In this document: piece after piece, positions 8,051 to 10,094 of the stretch
Layout: each line of letters begins with the position of its first letter
Numbering within the stretch: the stretch's first letter is position 1
NCBI GenBank assembly: GCA_964410725.1
Contig: CAYPID010000059.1
Location: forward strand, 1 to 10,094
Reading direction: 5' to 3'
DNA from: CALAZP01 sp964410725
Lineage (GTDB): Bacteria > Bacteroidota > Bacteroidia > Chitinophagales > Saprospiraceae
DNA length: 10,094 nucleotides
Program-made: the position numbers and the translations under genes
The notes under the pieces: generated by a model
Database searches by the model: none
Seen by the model: only the letters and a program-made list of their open reading frames with translations
What the model was told of the DNA's origin: nothing

Positions 8051-8058
8051 CAAAAGTA
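8051..8058 (-). promoter_or_regulatory. candidate -7 promoter element of ribF
   Basis: TACTTTTG on the minus strand is an exact match to the Bacteroidota -7 consensus TAnnTTTG. It ends only 7 bases before the ribF ATG at 8043, so transcription would begin almost at the start codon. I see no well-spaced upstream TTTG or TTG (the nearest TTG copies lie about 10 and 27 bases away), so the match may be fortuitous. Confidence 0.35.
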
Positions 8059-8129
8059 ATTCAATTTTCAATTTTTAGGAACGCGCAATTTGATGCCTTC
8101 TTTTGTCCATTCCAATCCTTTATTTATTT

Positions 8130-8137
8130 TAGCTTTG
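8130..8137 (+). promoter_or_regulatory. candidate -7 promoter element of the mrp operon
   Basis: TAGCTTTG matches the Bacteroidota -7 consensus TAnnTTTG exactly and lies 36 bases before the mrp ATG, giving an expected leader of about 30 bases. The nearest upstream TTTG (8102-8105) is 24 bases away, longer than the usual 19-21, so the -33 part is weak. It lies in the only intergenic region available to mrp. Confidence 0.5.
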
Positions 8138-8173
8138 TAGTATTGAGGACGTTAGAATAGTTAATTAATAGAA

Positions 8174-9274
8174 ATGGAATTTGACAAAACCAAAATAGCT
8201 AAGGCGCTTGCTCAGGTGCAAGACCCCAGCACGGGGCAGGACATCATTACCCGTAATATGGTAACCAATTTGGAAATAGAGGGGACCAACATCAACTTTA
8301 CCATCGAATTGCCCAACCTTAACAACGAATATAAGACTCAATTGAATTTCGCTTGTATGGAGGCCATTCAAAAGGTTTATCCTGAAGCCAATGTTAATAT
8401 ACATCTTGCAGCGGCGGGAGGGGGTACTGCACCTCAACAACCTAACCCACTTCCACATGTAAAGAATATAATAGCAGTGGCTTCCGGGAAAGGAGGGGTA
8501 GGTAAGTCTACTGTTTCGGTTAATCTTGCCCTAGGACTTAGGGCTACTGGGGCAAAGGTGGGATTAATAGATGCAGATTTATACGGACCGTCTATTCCTA
8601 CCATGATGGGATTAACAGGAGAGCGACCAAAAGTACAGCACATTCATGGACAACCTAAAATGTTACCGTTATATGCTCATGATATCCCAGTGATGTCAAT
8701 AGGGTTTATAATTGAACCCCAGCAAGCAGTAGTTTTAAGAGGACCAAGACTTTCTGGAGTTATTAAGCAGTTTATCCATGAGTGTATTTGGCCAGAATTG
8801 GATTATTTGGTAATTGACCTTCCTCCGGGAACTGGGGACATCCAATTAACTTTGGTGCAATCGCTTCCGCTAACGGGAGCTTTGTTGGTTACTACTCCCC
8901 AACAAGTGGCCGTTGCTGATGCGGTTAAAGCTATGAATATGTTTTTGATGCCTTCTGTTAGTGTTCCAATATTAGGGGTGGTTGAAAATATGTCTTGGTT
9001 TACCCCCGAGGAACTGCCAGATAATAAATATTACCTCTTTGGAAAGGGAGGGGGAGAAAAATTAGCAACTATGAGCCATTCTGATTTGATTGGACAAATT
9101 CCATTGATTCAAAACATCAGGGAATCAGGCGATGGAGGTACTCCTGCTGTGATAACTCAAAATTCAACCTCTTCTAATTTATTCAAAGATCTTGCAAATA
9201 AGGTTATTGAACGGATTCATAAGAGAAATGCTACACAAGGCCCTACAAGAATGGTGAATGTAGCAGACAATTGA
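8174..9274 (+). CDS. mrp: Mrp/NBP35-family iron-sulfur carrier ATPase (ApbC-like)
   Basis: This 366-residue P-loop ATPase is thought to carry iron-sulfur clusters to target proteins. An N-terminal MIP18/DUF59 domain (about 5-80, with VQDPSTGQDI at 15-24) is followed by a linker and the ATPase domain from about 96. The deviant Walker A SGKGGVGKST is at 104-113, LIDADLYGPS at 131-140 and the Walker B-like VIDLPPGTGD at 213-222. After GVVENMS (268-274), where many Mrp proteins have a CxxC that binds a bridging cluster, this one reads WFTPEELPDNKYY without cysteine; the only cysteines are Cys61 and Cys204. I recall this variant as common in Bacteroidota. The start is the first ATG after a good promoter match. 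A NifU-like gene follows 12 bases downstream. Confidence 0.95.
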   Translation: MEFDKTKIAKALAQVQDPSTGQDIITRNMVTNLEIEGTNINFTIELPNLNNEYKTQLNFACMEAIQKVYPEANVNIHLAAAGGGTAPQQPNPLPHVKNIIAVASGKGGVGKSTVSVNLALGLRATGAKVGLIDADLYGPSIPTMMGLTGERPKVQHIHGQPKMLPLYAHDIPVMSIGFIIEPQQAVVLRGPRLSGVIKQFIHECIWPELDYLVIDLPPGTGDIQLTLVQSLPLTGALLVTTPQQVAVADAVKAMNMFLMPSVSVPILGVVENMSWFTPEELPDNKYYLFGKGGGEKLATMSHSDLIGQIPLIQNIRESGDGGTPAVITQNSTSSNLFKDLANKVIERIHKRNATQGPTRMVNVADN

Positions 9275-9286
9275 TAAATTTTCAAA

Positions 9287-9550
9287 ATGTCAGAGGAAGA
9301 AAAAATAAACTTAATTAAAGATATCGATATCATTCTAAATGAGATAAGACCACATTTGGCAGTTGATGGTGGAGATGTAGAAGTGATAGACATAACGGAA
9401 GAAAAGGTGGTCAAAATCAAATGGATTGGAAACTGTGAAAGCTGTAGTATGTCAGAAATGACCCTTAGAGCTGGTATAGCAGAAACCATTAAATCAAAAA
9501 TGCCTGAAATTGTCTCAGTAGTGGCAATTAATGGCAGTCTGACCCCCTAA
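9287..9550 (+). CDS. NifU-like single-domain iron-sulfur scaffold/carrier protein
   Basis: This 87-residue protein consists only of the NifU C-terminal (Nfu) domain, which binds an iron-sulfur cluster between two subunits and donates it to target enzymes. RPHLAVDGGDVEV (21-33) is the family's opening signature, and the cluster ligands are Cys50 and Cys53 in GNCESCSMS. The closing part, with MTLRAGIAETI (58-68), also fits. It lacks the A-type-like N-terminal domain of E. coli NfuA, so it is a minimal Nfu. It lies 12 bases after mrp and 9 bases before pyrF, so co-transcription is likely, and the shared iron-sulfur theme with mrp supports a joint role. Confidence 0.96.
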   Translation: MSEEEKINLIKDIDIILNEIRPHLAVDGGDVEVIDITEEKVVKIKWIGNCESCSMSEMTLRAGIAETIKSKMPEIVSVVAINGSLTP

Positions 9551-9559
9551 ACCATTCTA

Positions 9560-10094
9560 ATGACCGCTAATGAATTATTTCAGTCTATCCAACATCAGAA
9601 GTCCTTTTTGTGTGTAGGTTTAGACAGTGACGTAAAAAAAATTCCTAACTACCTTCCTAGAAATCCTGACGGAATATTAAGTTTTAATCAAAAAATTATT
9701 GAAGCTACGCTTCCATTTGCTGTGGCATACAAACCTAATCTTGCTTTTTACGAGGCTTTAGGTGCCCCAGGTTGGGAAGTATTAAAAGAGACGGTTGATT
9801 TGATACCCAATACTCACTTCAAAATTGCTGATGCTAAAAGAGGTGATATTGGGAACACGGCGGATCAATACGCTAAAGCATTTTTCGAAGATTTGAATTT
9901 CGACGCCATCACCTTAAATCCCTATATGGGGATGGATTCTATCAGCCCTTTTTTGGAATACCCTGAAAAATGGGTCATTATTCTGGGGCTTACTTCTAAT
10001 CCAGGTAGTCAAGATTTTCAATTGACTAAAACCGCTGATGGCAAATATTTTTTTGAACAAGTTTTGGAAACTGCCAGCAAATGGGGGAGCCCTG
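9560..10094 (+). CDS. pyrF: orotidine 5'-phosphate decarboxylase, 3' end cut by window
   Basis: The first 178 codons are present and open to the window edge. The enzyme decarboxylates orotidine monophosphate to UMP, the last step of de novo pyrimidine synthesis, in the cytoplasm. Asp22 in CVGLDSD (18-24), Lys58 in AYKPN, and the catalytic Asp-Lys-x-x-Asp array in DAKRGDIGNTA (91-101: Asp91, Lys93, Asp96) are all visible, as is TLNPYMGMDS (118-127). The DAKRGDIGNTA form and the long N-terminal half point to the type 2 subfamily, normally about 270 residues, so roughly a third is missing beyond the window. The ATG at 9560 lies 9 bases after the NifU-like gene stop, indicating the same operon even though the pathway is unrelated. 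Confidence 0.96.
   Translation, partial: MTANELFQSIQHQKSFLCVGLDSDVKKIPNYLPRNPDGILSFNQKIIEATLPFAVAYKPNLAFYEALGAPGWEVLKETVDLIPNTHFKIADAKRGDIGNTADQYAKAFFEDLNFDAITLNPYMGMDSISPFLEYPEKWVIILGLTSNPGSQDFQLTKTADGKYFFEQVLETASKWGSP

Noticed and set aside
8044..8064. TTG start for ribF, adding seven residues
   Set aside because: The ATG at 8043 gives the usual RibF N-terminus, and the extension would overlap the candidate promoter element.
8061..8076. Short direct repeat (TCAATTTT then CAATTTTT) in the ribF-mrp intergenic region
   Set aside because: It is too short and AT-rich to distinguish from background, and has no symmetry suggesting an operator.
8165..8643. Antisense open frames opposite the start of mrp
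   Set aside because: Their translations are low-complexity with no motif, while the plus strand encodes a complete DUF59 plus Walker A region.
9217..9489. Antisense open frame opposite the NifU-like gene
   Set aside because: The plus strand holds a full Nfu domain with both cluster cysteines; the antisense product is Ser/Ile-rich with no family signature.

Overview
The window most likely comes from a member of the Bacteroidota. The DNA is AT-rich. The start codons I inspected lack a clear Shine-Dalgarno sequence and have A-rich upstream bases. Two sites match the Bacteroidota -7 promoter consensus TAnnTTTG, one on each side of a divergent gene pair. One gene (491-1021) resembles a membrane-anchored family I know mainly from Bacteroidota (DUF7935), and the Mrp ATPase has the cysteine-free variant I associate with that phylum. 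I cannot place it below phylum level from this sequence alone.

Layout. A minus-strand A-type iron-sulfur carrier gene (29-367) is divergent, across a short AT-rich promoter region, from a plus-strand run of three tightly packed genes: a DUF7935-like membrane protein (491-1021), a class-V PLP-dependent aminotransferase with a twin-arginine-like leader (1028-2317) and an M24B Xaa-Pro aminopeptidase (2321-3703). The last of these overlaps tail-to-tail by 18 bp with a four-gene minus-strand run that reads, in transcription order, ribF (8043-7096), a family-2 glycosyltransferase (7099-6062), an RluA-family pseudouridine synthase (6065-5328) and a GT39/ArnT-like membrane glycosyltransferase (5317-3686). 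The first three overlap by 4 bp at each junction. ribF is divergent from a plus-strand run of mrp (8174-9274), a single-domain NifU-like protein gene (9287-9550) and pyrF (9560 to the window edge, truncated).

How the genes fit together. Iron-sulfur cluster handling appears at both ends: an A-type carrier on the left, and an Mrp carrier ATPase plus a NifU-like scaffold or carrier on the right. The central minus-strand operon mixes flavin cofactor synthesis and RNA modification with two glycosyltransferases likely to act on envelope sugars. The rest is housekeeping metabolism (peptide turnover, pyrimidine synthesis). I found no mobile element, CRISPR array, RNA gene, convincing terminator or obviously new multi-gene system. 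The best leads are modest: the Mrp without its CxxC, the Tat-like aminotransferase paired with a cytosolic peptidase, the unknown membrane protein, and a possibly leaderless ribF transcript. No gene-free stretch exceeds about 130 bp.
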